NCBI GenBank assembly: GCA_021772975.1
Contig: JAJFKY010000001.1
Coordinates: 1 to 64,000 of the forward strand
Length of the DNA stretch: 64,000 nucleotides
Source: Gammaproteobacteria bacterium
GTDB lineage: Bacteria; Pseudomonadota; Gammaproteobacteria; Xanthomonadales; Wenzhouxiangellaceae
Direction: 5' to 3'
Position numbers and translations under genes: made by a program. The notes beneath the pieces were generated by a model that was given only the letters and a program-made list of their open reading frames with translations, made no database searches and had not been told where the DNA came from. Of this stretch, positions 18,882 through 29,510 are shown one piece after another. Each line of letters opens with the position of its first letter. Positions within the stretch are counted from its first letter, which is position 1.

Positions 18882-20267
18882 TTAATCAAGCACATCCTGG
18901 CTGAGGATAAAATGCAGCAAATTGTCCTGGAAGGTAGCGTTCTGGGTTAAGCGCTGATGGCCCTCGCAGACAAATACCGGGTACTCAGCGGGAAAGAAGC
19001 TGTATTGATGTCTTGGCACTGAGGGGTCGAGTGATTCACGCGCCAGCAGTGATGCCTTGGTCACCGTCCCGTCACCAGGCTCCAGCATAATCCGGTTGTA
19101 ATCAATACCATCAACCGGTCTGGCAATTTCATCCGGCCACAGGCGAATCTCAAAATTATCCTCCACCCGTTCCACCACCAGCCGGGCCGGTGTCAGCGAG
19201 CAGTCACCGCCGAACACCACCATCTTATAAGGCACTTCAGGCGCGGGTACGGTCAGTGACCAGCCAAACCGCCTGGCACGCTCCAGTTGTTTGTGAAAAT
19301 AGTCGCGCAGCACGGCGACATACTGCCGTCCTTCTTCCGGATCATCAAAACGATCGGCAATACGCTCCGCCACCTGCTCATCAAACACCGACCAGCCAAA
19401 CCGCTCCCAGATGCGTCGGCTGAACAAATCCCGATCCAGCGGTTTGCCTTCCTCGCTGACAATCCAATTATTGATAGCATGCGGGAACAACTGATAAACG
19501 CTGGGAAAGGTGGCGACCGTTTCGGTAGGAATCCGGGTCAAACCGACTTCAAAGCCCCGGATAAAAGTCCGGATTGAATTGACCGAACCCAGATTCGGCG
19601 TACCCAGCAGCACCACTCTTCTGACCGTGCGTGCGCCTTCCAGCGTGACCGGAAAATCATTCCGGTTGAGCACATCCAGTTCACCATAACGCAGATAATA
19701 ACGCGCCACCAGGCCACCCATGCTGTGGGCGATAATATCCACCTTTAATTCCGGATCGTTGTAATCCCTGCGAATATTCTTGATCAGTTGACTTAATTTC
19801 CGCGCGCTTTCGACATTATCCATGCGCCAGTCGTAGGCAAAAATATAATATCGACGCATGCCTTTGGGGGCAGACTCACCAACAACGCCCCGCTGATAGC
19901 CGGCTGAATCACGCAGGGTATCGATGATCGAACCATAAAAATCCTGACCGGCCACCTTGTCGGTAATTCCAGTCACGTATTGGTCCGGTTCAACAGGTTC
20001 AAGCGTCTCCGGGTCAATGGTCAGGCGCAGCTCATCAAAATCGGAAAACAGCACCCGTGTGATGGGCCCGATCCAGACTTCTTTATCGTTGTGCTTATTG
20101 GCAATCCTGCTGCCCAGGATACCGGGAATGATAATCACCGGCGGTTGTTCGGCGGCATCGGAAAGTTCATACAGGCGTGCCAGATCCGGTTTCAACTGGC
20201 GCCCGCAACCGGGTAATAACAGGATCGCCAACAGGCATGTCAATAAAATACGCTTGGGTAATGACAT
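18882..20267 (-). CDS. LCAT/lipase-like alpha/beta hydrolase lipoprotein
   Basis: MSLPKRILLTCLLAILLLPGC lipobox; PPVIIIPGILGSRI; IAHSMGGLVARYYL; start set to ATG at 20267. Confidence 0.78.
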   Translation of the reverse strand: MSLPKRILLTCLLAILLLPGCGRQLKPDLARLYELSDAAEQPPVIIIPGILGSRIANKHNDKEVWIGPITRVLFSDFDELRLTIDPETLEPVEPDQYVTGITDKVAGQDFYGSIIDTLRDSAGYQRGVVGESAPKGMRRYYIFAYDWRMDNVESARKLSQLIKNIRRDYNDPELKVDIIAHSMGGLVARYYLRYGELDVLNRNDFPVTLEGARTVRRVVLLGTPNLGSVNSIRTFIRGFEVGLTRIPTETVATFPSVYQLFPHAINNWIVSEEGKPLDRDLFSRRIWERFGWSVFDEQVAERIADRFDDPEEGRQYVAVLRDYFHKQLERARRFGWSLTVPAPEVPYKMVVFGGDCSLTPARLVVERVEDNFEIRLWPDEIARPVDGIDYNRIMLEPGDGTVTKASLLARESLDPSVPRHQYSFFPAEYPVFVCEGHQRLTQNATFQDNLLHFILSQDVLD

Positions 20268-20337
20268 TATTGCAAGACTCCGGTGCTGCAGCTTGGCATT
20301 TTTAATGGTCGGACAGATAAGGTGCTGATGATCCCGA

Positions 20338-20805
20338 TTAATATTTCCAGCCCAGCCGCTGATATAAATGCGCCGTGCACCATAATGGACCAATCAATAA
20401 GAACCTCAGATCATCAAACAGCGCCGGGCGTTTGCCTTCGTAATGATGACCAATAAACTGGCCTATCCAGGCCAGCACGAAAACAATCAACGCCAGCAGC
20501 CAGACTGCGATACCCAAGGCTGCGGCCAATTGCTCGCCCAGCCATAGCATAGCCGCCACCAGCACCAGCACGCCCAGTGCCAGGCGCCAGGACAACACCA
20601 GGTAATACAGCGTGAACACCGCCAGCATCAGCGTAGCTGCATTGGCGGGCACCGGCGGGCCGTCTAAGATCGGCAGCCGGATAACGGATAACAGCGCAAA
20701 CAGGCTCCAGACAATCAGCGGTACGCAGATCCAATGAATTTTTTTATTGGTCGGATTCTGATGGCATACCGCGTATTCGTCCAGCCAGGTTTGTATATTT
20801 TTCAT
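20338..20805 (-). CDS. Mpo1-like (DUF962/YGL010w-like) membrane protein
   Basis: [47 protein letters not shown]. Confidence 0.82.
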   Translation of the reverse strand: MKNIQTWLDEYAVCHQNPTNKKIHWICVPLIVWSLFALLSVIRLPILDGPPVPANAATLMLAVFTLYYLVLSWRLALGVLVLVAAMLWLGEQLAAALGIAVWLLALIVFVLAWIGQFIGHHYEGKRPALFDDLRFLLIGPLWCTAHLYQRLGWKY

Positions 20806-21692
20806 GTTTTGCTCCAGGCCTGACCGGTCAGGGTTGTATAAGCAGTTTGATAACGGGCTGCGGTTGCCTGAATCACTTCAGCCGGCAGGCGTGGGCCGGG
20901 AGCGGTCTTGTTCCAGTCCAGGGTTTCCAGATAGTCGCGCACAAACTGCTTGTCATAACTGGGGGGGCTCTGGCCAGGCGAATAACTGTCCAGCGGCCAG
21001 AAACGCGATGAGTCCGGGGTAAAAATTTCATCCATCAAGACCAGATTCTGATGCTCATCCAGGCCAAACTCGAACTTGGTATCCGCGATAATGATGCCCC
21101 GCTGCAGTGCATATTCGGCGGCCTGCTGATACAGACGCAGGCTGATCGCGCGAATCCGATCAGCCAGTTCGTGACCAATTTGCGCTTCCAGCGCTGCCTG
21201 ACTGATGTTCTCGTCATGGCTGCCCACCGCAGCCTTGCTGGATGGCGTAAAGATAGGTTCAGGCAACCTGGCGGCCTGCGCCAGGTCTGACGGCAAACGG
21301 ATTCCGCAGACACTTCCGCTGTTCTGGTAGTCTTTCCAACCCGAGCCGATCAGATAACCGCGCACAATAGCTTCGGCCGCCACCGGCTGCAGCCTGATGA
21401 CAATGACAGCGCGCCGGCGCAGTGTGTGTGCCAGTTCAGGCGACAGCATCTGATCCAGCGGGATGCCGGTCAAATGGTTGCGCACAATCTGCCCGGTCCG
21501 GGCAAACCAGAAGTTGGATAACTGCGTCAGGATTTCACCTTTGCCAGGAATCGGATCCGGCAACACCACGTCAAACGCGGACAGTCTGTCGCTGGCAACC
21601 ATCAGTAAAAGCTGCTCGTCCAGTGCATATACGTCGCGGACTTTACCGCGATGCACCAGCGTCAGATCATCCAGGGAACGTAGTGCGGTCAA
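20802..21692 (-). CDS. purC: Phosphoribosylaminoimidazolesuccinocarboxamide synthase
   Basis: [43 protein letters not shown]-like [29 protein letters not shown]. Confidence 0.95.
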   Translation of the reverse strand: MTALRSLDDLTLVHRGKVRDVYALDEQLLLMVASDRLSAFDVVLPDPIPGKGEILTQLSNFWFARTGQIVRNHLTGIPLDQMLSPELAHTLRRRAVIVIRLQPVAAEAIVRGYLIGSGWKDYQNSGSVCGIRLPSDLAQAARLPEPIFTPSSKAAVGSHDENISQAALEAQIGHELADRIRAISLRLYQQAAEYALQRGIIIADTKFEFGLDEHQNLVLMDEIFTPDSSRFWPLDSYSPGQSPPSYDKQFVRDYLETLDWNKTAPGPRLPAEVIQATAARYQTAYTTLTGQAWSKT

Positions 21693-21768
21693 ATTTATTA
21701 CTGCCGATGTGACTAAGCTCCAATTTTAACCGTGTCGCGGGCTGTCGCAAGCAGCAGAATCTGCGACA

Positions 21769-22572
21769 ATGCGTTTTGTTCTTGCTTTTGCCTTATCTAT
21801 CGTGTGGAAGTTAATTGGATTTACCGTCGGCCTGCTGTTTAAAGGCCCGCTGGGCGCGGCGCTTGGGCTGTGGGTCGGCTGGTGGCTGGATCGAAATATC
21901 AACCGGGTGCTGGCCGGTGACGGGTTTAAGGTTTTTGCCGGCGGGCAACATGCCCAGGCCATCTTTCAGCGCGCGTTGTTTGGCAGTCTGGGCCACCTTG
22001 CTAAAGCCGACGGGCGGGTAACTGAGCGTGAAATCGCTGTAGCTGAGCAGGTTATGAACCAGCTGCACCTTAATAAGCGCCAGCGTCAGGCAGCGGTCAA
22101 TAACTTCCGGTTGGGCAAAAGCGACCGCTACCCGCTGGAGAGAGAACTCGAAGCGTTTTTTACGCTCACCCGGAATCAGCCTCATTTACGCCGGTTGTTC
22201 ATTGAAATTTTGTTGAACGGCGCGCTCGCTGACGGTGTGATCACCGATTCCGAGCAGCAGGTGCTGCACCGGGTTGCACAGGCACTGGGTATGTCCAGCC
22301 AACAGCTGAACGATCTGATCGGGCAGCGGCAGGCACATCGTCAACCTTCCCGAAGCACCGATCATCCGGACCCCTACCGGGTGCTGGGTGTTGATTCGGA
22401 GGCTACCGAAAAAGACATCAAACAAGCCTATCGCCGCTTGATGTCGCGTTATCATCCGGACAAAATGTCGGGGCGCGAGGTGCCGGTAAAAATGCGCGAA
22501 TACGCTCACGAGCAAGTCCGTGTGGTGCGTGCTGCGTATGATCAGATCCGCAAACAGCGCAACTTTCGTTAA
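21769..22572 (+). CDS. djlA: DjlA-like co-chaperone (TerB-like plus J domain)
   Basis: N-terminal TM segment, TerB-like region (KADGRVTEREIAVAEQVM), C-terminal J domain with HPD (YRRLMSRYHPDKM). Confidence 0.88.
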   Translation: MRFVLAFALSIVWKLIGFTVGLLFKGPLGAALGLWVGWWLDRNINRVLAGDGFKVFAGGQHAQAIFQRALFGSLGHLAKADGRVTEREIAVAEQVMNQLHLNKRQRQAAVNNFRLGKSDRYPLERELEAFFTLTRNQPHLRRLFIEILLNGALADGVITDSEQQVLHRVAQALGMSSQQLNDLIGQRQAHRQPSRSTDHPDPYRVLGVDSEATEKDIKQAYRRLMSRYHPDKMSGREVPVKMREYAHEQVRVVRAAYDQIRKQRNFR

Positions 22573-22617
22573 CTTCCCGGACCCTTATCGCTACCATACC
22601 GCTAATCGAGACCATTT

Positions 22618-23295
22618 ATGCAACAACCCTACGTGATTGCCCCTTCTATACTGTCCGCCGACTTTGCCCGGCTGGGGGCCGATACTCAGGCGGTACTGGA
22701 TGCCGGCGCTGACTGGGTACATTTTGATGTTATGGATAATCATTATGTCCCCAACCTGACGATCGGACCGATGGTCTGTAAGGCCCTGCGCGACTTCGGC
22801 ATCAGCGCACCGATCGACGTGCATCTGATGGTTGAGCCAGTGGATGCGCTGGTGCCCGAATTTGCCCGGGCAGGCGCCAGCACCATCAGTTTTCACCCGG
22901 AGGCCAGCCGGCATGTGGACCGCACCATTCAGATTATCCGCGAACACGGCTGTCAGGCCGGACTGGTGCTGAACCCCGCCACGCCGCTGCAGTGGCTGGA
23001 TGATACGCTGGAGCAGCTGGATCTGGTCCTGATGATGTCAGTTAACCCGGGTTTTGGCGGGCAGGCTTTTATCCCACGGGTGTTAGACAGGATTGCGCGG
23101 GTACGCAGTCTGCTGGATAACTGTGGCAGAAACATCCGCCTGGAAGTCGATGGCGGAGTCAAAACCGACAATATCGCGCAGGTTGCCGCTGCCGGCGCGG
23201 ATACTTTCGTCGCGGGCTCAGCCATCTTTGGCAGTGCTGACTACGCTGCCACCATAACCGACATGCGCACCGCGCTGCGGACCGCAACCGCCTGA
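22618..23295 (+). CDS. rpe: Ribulose-phosphate 3-epimerase
   Basis: [49 protein letters not shown]. Confidence 0.96.
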   Translation: MQQPYVIAPSILSADFARLGADTQAVLDAGADWVHFDVMDNHYVPNLTIGPMVCKALRDFGISAPIDVHLMVEPVDALVPEFARAGASTISFHPEASRHVDRTIQIIREHGCQAGLVLNPATPLQWLDDTLEQLDLVLMMSVNPGFGGQAFIPRVLDRIARVRSLLDNCGRNIRLEVDGGVKTDNIAQVAAAGADTFVAGSAIFGSADYAATITDMRTALRTATA

Positions 23296-23382
23296 ACGAT
23301 CAGTAATCCTGGCCGGTCCGAGCGCTTGACCTTCATTCAATTGCGCTATAGTTAACTGGTTAAACCAACTACACAGAACAGC

Positions 23383-24507
23383 ATGAAGAAACGTTATTTG
23401 CTGCTACTGATTCTGGCCGGCATCGTACTGATCCTGATCGGCCTGCGCATCTACCTGCCTTATTACCTGACCGATTATGTCAATGCCCAGATCAACCAGT
23501 TGGACAATCATACCGGCAAAATTGATGACGTCGACGTGCATTTGTGGCGGGGCGCCTATCAGGTTGAAGGGCTGGAAATCTGGCGCACCGATGTTGAACT
23601 GGAAGACCCCTTGCTGGATGCCGCCACCATTGATTTCTCGATCTTCTGGCGCCAACTGCTGCGCGGTCACCTGGTGGCTGAAATTGATCTGCGGCAACCG
23701 ATTATCCATTTAATTGACAGCCCGGCCGAACAACCTGATCAGACCGGCGCAGATGCCAACTGGGTTTCCCTGACCAACAATCTGGTGCCTTTCCGGATTG
23801 ACCGCATCGAGGTGCATGACGGCACGGTGCGGTTTCATAATTATCACAGTGAGACCCCGGTCGATCTGTCCATGACCGGTTTTAATGCCATTGCCAGCAA
23901 CTTTACCAACAGTCTGGAAATCAGCGAAACCCTGATCGCCAGCATTACCGCCAGCGGACTGATCGAAGAGCAAAGCGAGTTGTCGCTGGAGATGCGCCTG
24001 AATCCCCAGCAGAGCCGCACGGATTTTGACTTTAATCTGGAGTTTGAGCCTTTATCGCTGAGCAAACTTGACAGTCTGATCAAGACCTACGCACCGTTTG
24101 ATGCCGAAGGCGGCACGCTCGCGCTGGCCAGCGAACTGGTGGCCGAAAACGGACAACTCGACGGCTATATCAAGCCGGTAATTAAAAATCTTAATGTGTT
24201 CAACTGGAAAGCCGATGTAGCACAGGATGGTGACAATCCCTTCCAGGTTATCTGGGAAAATCTGGTGGATGTGTTCGGCGAGATTTTTGAAAATCAGCCG
24301 CGTGACCAGATCGCCACCCGGATTCCGGTATCCGGCAATCTGAACGATTTTGAGACCGATATCTTTGCCACGATCATCAATATCCTGCGCAATGCTTTTA
24401 TCCAGGCCATCAACCCCAGCGTAGATGACAGCATCGATTTCAGCCAGCAGACATCTGAAGACGGCGGTGATGACGGTGATACTGATAAGCAGATTGATGA
24501 ACAGTAG
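23383..24507 (+). CDS. AsmA-like/DUF748-family envelope protein
   Basis: Single N-terminal TM; IDFSIFWRQLLRGHLVAEIDLRQPIIHLI; DUF748-like layout. Confidence 0.65.
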   Translation: MKKRYLLLLILAGIVLILIGLRIYLPYYLTDYVNAQINQLDNHTGKIDDVDVHLWRGAYQVEGLEIWRTDVELEDPLLDAATIDFSIFWRQLLRGHLVAEIDLRQPIIHLIDSPAEQPDQTGADANWVSLTNNLVPFRIDRIEVHDGTVRFHNYHSETPVDLSMTGFNAIASNFTNSLEISETLIASITASGLIEEQSELSLEMRLNPQQSRTDFDFNLEFEPLSLSKLDSLIKTYAPFDAEGGTLALASELVAENGQLDGYIKPVIKNLNVFNWKADVAQDGDNPFQVIWENLVDVFGEIFENQPRDQIATRIPVSGNLNDFETDIFATIINILRNAFIQAINPSVDDSIDFSQQTSEDGGDDGDTDKQIDEQ

Positions 24508-24618
24508 CTTATTGTTCCTGGATGCCGGGGTTCTGGACCTTGGGGTTCTGGGTGCCGGACTGCACAGACTGGCCCAGGCGACACATTTTGTGATTAATCT
24601 GCGATAGACTGTCAGGCT

Positions 24619-25611
24619 ATGCAAATCGAAGCCGATATCCGCCAACTCCAGTTTGGCCCAAACGATTATTGGTTTTTATTGACCCTGAGCAGCGCCATCA
24701 TTTTGTTGCTGACAGGTTTGACCATCCCCGCCTTTACCAATGACCGCCTGGCCCAGGATCTGCAGTCGTTCTCGATTATCGGTGGCGCACTGAATCTGGG
24801 CCGCCAGGGCAGTCCGGTATTCATGCTGATCATCCTGTTATTTTCCGCGGTATTCCCAATCACCAAACTGGCAGCCATGTTATTCATGTGGCTGACAAAA
24901 TTAACTGAATCGATGGCCAGTCAGGGCATGCACTGGCTGGAGATTCTGGGCAAGTGGTCAATGCTGGATGTGTTTGTGGTCACCATCACCATCGGCGCCG
25001 CGCATCTGGAATTACTCAACAAAACCATACCCGAATCCGGTATTTATATATTTGGTCTGGCGATCATATTGTCGATGCTGGCCAGCGTGTTTTTACGGCG
25101 CCAGCTGAAGGTTGAAGTGATACTTGAAGTCAAGCATATTTCGGTGCCGGCAAGGATGTTGGGGATCAGTATCGGACTGCTTACTCTGCTGGTTTTTTTT
25201 CTGGGCATCACCTTGCCTCTGTTTCAGGTGGAAAAATGGGTTTTCTGGGATAAGCAATACTCTGTTATTACCGCATTACCCCGGATGATGGCACAGGGTG
25301 AGTATCTGTTGCCACTGGTCATCGCGCTGTTTGTTATCCTGTTACCGTTGCTTCGCTTTGTGGCGCTTTCCATCACCCGGCTGCAACAACGGCCCTCCAG
25401 GCGTTTGATCAAATTCAGCTTCGGACTGGAAAAGTGGGCGATGTGGGAAGTGTATGTTTTTGCCTTGATCATTGTAGTCATCAAGCTGGCCGACTTCGCT
25501 CAGCTTGAACTCAAACTGGGTTTTTGGTTGATTGCCGCTGTTGCGCCACTATCGATGCTGGATGGATGGCTGTTCAAACGACGACTGCGTATTACCTACA
25601 AGGACGATTAA
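24619..25611 (+). CDS. Paraquat-inducible protein A-family membrane protein
   Basis: Multiple TM segments; FPITKLAAMLFMW, KWSMLDVFVV, EKWAMWEVYVFALIIVVIKLAD. Confidence 0.8.
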   Translation: MQIEADIRQLQFGPNDYWFLLTLSSAIILLLTGLTIPAFTNDRLAQDLQSFSIIGGALNLGRQGSPVFMLIILLFSAVFPITKLAAMLFMWLTKLTESMASQGMHWLEILGKWSMLDVFVVTITIGAAHLELLNKTIPESGIYIFGLAIILSMLASVFLRRQLKVEVILEVKHISVPARMLGISIGLLTLLVFFLGITLPLFQVEKWVFWDKQYSVITALPRMMAQGEYLLPLVIALFVILLPLLRFVALSITRLQQRPSRRLIKFSFGLEKWAMWEVYVFALIIVVIKLADFAQLELKLGFWLIAAVAPLSMLDGWLFKRRLRITYKDD

Positions 25612-25612
25612 G

Positions 25613-26056
25613 ATGCTCGAATGGCAACAGGGTCTGACCCTTTTTACAGCTTTTGTGCTGGCATTGCCGATTGCAATCAATCGCGAGATGCATAGCCGCA
25701 TCATGGGACTGCGTACCTATCCGCTGGTTTCACTGGGCGCCTGCGCTTATGTGCTGATCGGTGTGCAGTTTATCGGCATGGACAATCCTGATGCGCTGGC
25801 GCGGATTATTCAGGGCCTGCTGGGCGGGATCGGTTTTCTGGGTGGCGGCGCGATTTTGAAAAGCAATGACCGGGTACGCGGCACCGCCTCAGCCGCCTGT
25901 ATCTGGATACTGGGAGCTGTCGGCGCTGCCTGCGCATTGCAGCAATGGATTATTGCCATTGCCCTGAGCCTGACCGCACTGTTTGTACTGAATGTATTTT
26001 ACGCCGCCAAGAAGCAGCTTGATGGCAAGAATATGCCGGGCGATGCGTCGGATTGA
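25613..26056 (+). CDS. MgtC/SapB-family membrane protein
   Basis: INREMHSRIMGLRTYPLVSLGA, GLLGGIGFLGGGAILKSNDRVRGTASAACIWILGAVGAACA; ATG at 25613. Confidence 0.87.
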   Translation: MLEWQQGLTLFTAFVLALPIAINREMHSRIMGLRTYPLVSLGACAYVLIGVQFIGMDNPDALARIIQGLLGGIGFLGGGAILKSNDRVRGTASAACIWILGAVGAACALQQWIIAIALSLTALFVLNVFYAAKKQLDGKNMPGDASD

Positions 26057-26113
26057 ACGGCATCAGCGCCGCTTGAGACGGGTTATTTCTCTGCTGTTCG
26101 GACGAGTCGGTTA

Positions 26114-27298
26114 ATGTCAGATCAACCACCATCAATAACATCGGACTCAGCTTCGGTCAGCGATTTTTTCAGTGCCTGTATGGGCTCGACATTTATCGAG
26201 GGTAACCAGGTCCGGGTATTACGCAATGGTGATGCTATTTTTCCTGCGATGCTCGATGCCATTGACCAGGCACAAGACAATATTGAGTTTTTGACCTTTG
26301 TATACTGGCAGGGTGAGATCGCCATTGAGTTTGCCCGCCATCTCGCACAGGCGGCGCAACGCGGCGTGGTTGTGCGCGTGCTGCTGGACAGCTTTGGTGC
26401 GGCCAGCATGGACCGCCAGGCCCGCCAGTTACTGACAAAAAACTGCCAACTGCGCTGGTTTCGGCCATTGCGCACAGTGCGTTTCTGGCAGAATTTCAAA
26501 CGCACCCATCGCAAGATCATGGTCTGCGATGGCCAACTGGCATTTACCGGCGGGGTCGGTATTGCCCAGCAATGGACCGGCAACGCGGACAAACCGGAAA
26601 ACTGGCGGGAAACCCATTTTAGCGTGCGGGGACCGGCGGTCACCCCTATTCGCGCAGCTTTTCTGGAAAACTGGCTGGAAGCAGGCCCTGACGATGCCAG
26701 TTTATTCACGCTGGTGGCCGATAACCCGCAGCCTGGCTGTGGCGAGCAGGCTATTATGGTGGTGGCATCCACGGCCAGTGACTACTGGAGCTCGGCCGGC
26801 ACTTTGCTATTAACAGCGATCCATGCAGCTGAACACAGCCTGCGTATTTCTACGCCCTATTTTGTCCCGGACAATAACTTGCAGAACAATCTGATCGCGG
26901 CTCAACAACGCGGCGTGAATATTGAAATCATTATTCCGGAAGCATCCCGCTCGGACTCCAAACTAGCCGCCCTGGCGGCACATGGCAGTCTGGCCAGGCT
27001 GGTCAGCCACGGCATTCGCATCCACGCTTATCAGCCGACCTTGATTCATACCAAATGCATTCTTGTTGACGAACAGATAGCCATTGTAGGCTCAATTAAT
27101 TTTAACCAGCGCTCGCAGCGCAAGGACGATGAAATCAGCCTGCTGTTAAAGCAGGGCGAAGCGATGCAGACGCTGCTCCAGGATTTCAACCACGACTTGC
27201 AGCAATCCATCGAATTTAACCAGCGGAATCTGCGCAAAAGACCCGCTTTACTGACTACCGCCGCACGCTTAATTCAACCCTTCAGAAGGAATCTTTAA
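26114..27298 (+). CDS. Cardiolipin synthase / phospholipase D-family protein
   Basis: Two HKD motifs: THRKIMVCDGQLAFTGG and HTKCILVDEQIAIVGSINFNQRS. Confidence 0.9.
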   Translation: MSDQPPSITSDSASVSDFFSACMGSTFIEGNQVRVLRNGDAIFPAMLDAIDQAQDNIEFLTFVYWQGEIAIEFARHLAQAAQRGVVVRVLLDSFGAASMDRQARQLLTKNCQLRWFRPLRTVRFWQNFKRTHRKIMVCDGQLAFTGGVGIAQQWTGNADKPENWRETHFSVRGPAVTPIRAAFLENWLEAGPDDASLFTLVADNPQPGCGEQAIMVVASTASDYWSSAGTLLLTAIHAAEHSLRISTPYFVPDNNLQNNLIAAQQRGVNIEIIIPEASRSDSKLAALAAHGSLARLVSHGIRIHAYQPTLIHTKCILVDEQIAIVGSINFNQRSQRKDDEISLLLKQGEAMQTLLQDFNHDLQQSIEFNQRNLRKRPALLTTAARLIQPFRRNL

Positions 27299-27384
27299 CA
27301 TAGGTTATATTCGTTATTATTTAATGCACATTTAACATATTCGTGTTAGTCTTGGCGCTCTAAAATAACTGAAGAGGTGCTGTC

Positions 27385-27561
27385 ATGTTGAGCTGGGCGT
27401 TAACTTTTTTCATTATTGCAGTCATTGCTGCTGTCTTTGGTTTTTCCGGTATTGCTGCAGGTGCGGCATCCATAGCAAAAATTATCTTTTTCATTTTCCT
27501 GGTATTGTTCGTCATTAGCCTGATCGCCAATGCGGTGCGCGGACGCGGCCCTAGAATTTAG
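27385..27561 (+). CDS. DUF1328-family small membrane protein (58 aa; absent from the ORF track)
   Basis: [58 protein letters not shown], with upstream GAAGAGG. Confidence 0.88.
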   Translation: MLSWALTFFIIAVIAAVFGFSGIAAGAASIAKIIFFIFLVLFVISLIANAVRGRGPRI

Positions 27562-27633
27562 CAGTTCCGATTAACCGTTAAGTTTAATTGTTGTACGAAG
27601 TGATAATTAATTTAAAACCATAGGATATATATC

Positions 27634-27792
27634 ATGAAATTTTTAACCAGAAGCCTGTATCTGCTGATGCTGATAGCCTGTCTCGGCTTAACCGCATGCG
27701 ATAACGATGGACCAATGGAAGAAGCTGGTGAGAGCATTGATGAAGCCGCCGAAGAAGTCGGTGATGAAATCGATGATGCCACTGACGGCTGA
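27634..27792 (+). CDS. Small acidic lipoprotein (52 aa; absent from the ORF track)
   Basis: MKFLTRSLYLLMLIACLGLTACDNDGPMEEAGESIDEAAEEVGDEIDDATDG; lipobox LTAC; upstream AGGATAT. Confidence 0.8.
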   Translation: MKFLTRSLYLLMLIACLGLTACDNDGPMEEAGESIDEAAEEVGDEIDDATDG

Positions 27793-27824
27793 TTAAATTG
27801 CGTCAGGTTTATCCTGACCGTAAA

Positions 27825-27852
27825 GCCGGCGTTTCTTAGCGTCGGCTTTTTT
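27825..27852 (+). terminator. Rho-independent terminator
   Basis: GCCGGCG-tttctta-g-CGTCGGC followed by TTTTTT. Confidence 0.85.
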
Positions 27853-27880
27853 AACTCACCGCCATTCAGATAGCAGGGCA

Positions 27881-28522
27881 ATGACTTACCGTTACATCTG
27901 GCGCACATTACTGACCGGGCTGTTGACCATATTGCCCATGATACTGACCGTGTATCTGGTGATATGGCTGGGCCGGGCGGCTGAATCCTTTGTGGGCGGT
28001 TTACTGCTGGTGCTTATACCCGATGCCTGGTACGTGCCCGGGCTGGGCCTGCTAACCGGTCTGGTGCTGGTATTTTTTCTGGGTTTGATGACCAAGTCCT
28101 TATTGCTGCAGCGGACGTTGGATTACAGTGAACAGGTTTTCTACCGCATACCTGTCATTAAAGGTATTTATAGCTCATTAAAAGATCTGACTGAATTTTT
28201 TGCCAAGCCTGGACAGGACGACTTTCATGAAGTGGTCCTGGTGAATCTGAACATCGCCGGCGTGGAAGCCAATCTGATGGGATTCGTCACATCCAGTTGC
28301 GATATACACTCACCGGCCACAACTGGACGGGCTAATGACATGATTATGGTCTATCTGCCGATGAGCTATCAGATCGGCGGCTACACCATCACCATTTCCA
28401 GATCCAAGGTGACCACCATAGATATACCATTGGATGAAGCGATGCGTTATGTGCTGACCGCCGGCATGGCCAAGCCCGAGGTACTTCGGGCTAAAAAATT
28501 ATTGACCGAGAAAACTATTTAG
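27881..28522 (+). CDS. DUF502-family membrane protein
   Basis: RTLLTGLLTILPMILTVYLVIWLGRAAE, IPVIKGIYSSLKDLTEFF, MVYLPMSYQIGGYT. Confidence 0.85.
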   Translation: MTYRYIWRTLLTGLLTILPMILTVYLVIWLGRAAESFVGGLLLVLIPDAWYVPGLGLLTGLVLVFFLGLMTKSLLLQRTLDYSEQVFYRIPVIKGIYSSLKDLTEFFAKPGQDDFHEVVLVNLNIAGVEANLMGFVTSSCDIHSPATTGRANDMIMVYLPMSYQIGGYTITISRSKVTTIDIPLDEAMRYVLTAGMAKPEVLRAKKLLTEKTI

Positions 28523-28533
28523 GAGAAATATTT

Positions 28534-28848
28534 ATGCCTGAGAAAGATGTACAAAAACAGTTGGACAGCGTACGTGAAGATCTTAGCCAGCTGCACGGCG
28601 ATGTCTCCTCTTTGGCAGCCAGCCTGCGCTCACTGGGACTGGACAAAATATCCCAGGCAGGTGAATCCGCCAAGGAAACCGCTGAACAGCAATTGGAAAA
28701 ACTGCGCAGTGCTATCAACAAGGCAAAAAATCAGGGCGCCGGCCAATTGGATAACCTGCAGACTGAAGTCAGTGAGCGGCCTTTGACCAGTGTAGCCACG
28801 GCTTTTGCGATTGGCTTTATTATCAGCAAATTGCTCGACCGGAGTTAA
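28534..28848 (+). CDS. DUF883/ElaB-YqjD-like protein
   Basis: Amphipathic helical region then C-terminal ERPLTSVATAFAIGFIISKLLDRS. Confidence 0.8.
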   Translation: MPEKDVQKQLDSVREDLSQLHGDVSSLAASLRSLGLDKISQAGESAKETAEQQLEKLRSAINKAKNQGAGQLDNLQTEVSERPLTSVATAFAIGFIISKLLDRS

Positions 28849-28851
28849 GTT

Positions 28852-29133
28852 CTGAATTACCTGGCAGAAATACTGATCGCTGTCATCGAGCTGATACAGG
28901 CGGAGATCAGACAGGCTAAGCAGCAGTTTTTGCGGCTTGGCGTGGCACTGGGCATGGTGCTGGCGGCAGCTGCCATGCTGACCGCCGGCGGGTTGTTGTT
29001 GATTTACTCCCTATACGGGTGGCTGGCAACGCTGGTCCCGGCGGCCCTGGCCGCCTGTCTGTGCGGATTGACCGCGCTGCTGATCGCCTGGCTATTGATC
29101 AGCCTTGCACAACGTTATGCTGATCAGGAATAA
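28852..29133 (+). CDS. YqjE-like / phage-holin-family membrane protein, probable CTG start
   Basis: Frame open from the in-frame stop at 28846; CTG at 28852 has GGAG (28841-28844) 7 nt upstream; two TM segments. Confidence 0.65.
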   Translation: MNYLAEILIAVIELIQAEIRQAKQQFLRLGVALGMVLAAAAMLTAGGLLLIYSLYGWLATLVPAALAACLCGLTALLIAWLLISLAQRYADQE

Positions 29134-29329
29134 AACCAGGCCACATCGGCCCAGTGTTGCCCAGGCCCGGCAAAAATTACGCTTGCTGACACAGCAGCAA
29201 CCATACGCTCAGAAGCAGTTGCTGGCCCAGGCCTTCGCGGCTGGTTTACGGGCTGGCGCCAGCAGCAAAGGCAACAGCAATACATCAGCAATGCTGGAAT
29301 TCGCCAGCAGGTTATTGGGCTGGCGCTAA
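29117..29329 (+). CDS. Small basic YqjK-like hypothetical protein
   Basis: ATG at 29117 overlaps the preceding CDS; position matches the yqjD-yqjE-yqjK arrangement; MLIRNKTRPHRPSVAQARQKLRLLTQQQ. Confidence 0.5.
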   Translation: MLIRNKTRPHRPSVAQARQKLRLLTQQQPYAQKQLLAQAFAAGLRAGASSKGNSNTSAMLEFASRLLGWR

Positions 29330-29510
29330 TCGCGACTGGCTGCTACCAGTCCAGCTTTTGCTGACAATGTTTAACATTGTTAATTTCTGGTGACAAACAC
29401 AGCATGTGCCTTGTAAAACAAGACCGGCATCACCAGTACTCAGCCAGGATTTAAGCATTAACCCCTTCATACAGTTTAAGTTTTAACCAGATAGGCAGGA
29501 GTATTCTCGT

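Noticed and set aside
29364-29380. Small palindrome ACAATGT-tta-ACATTGT sharing AACATTGTTAA with 9101-9113
   Set aside because: AT-rich, short and only two occurrences; could be chance, not strong enough as a shared operator.
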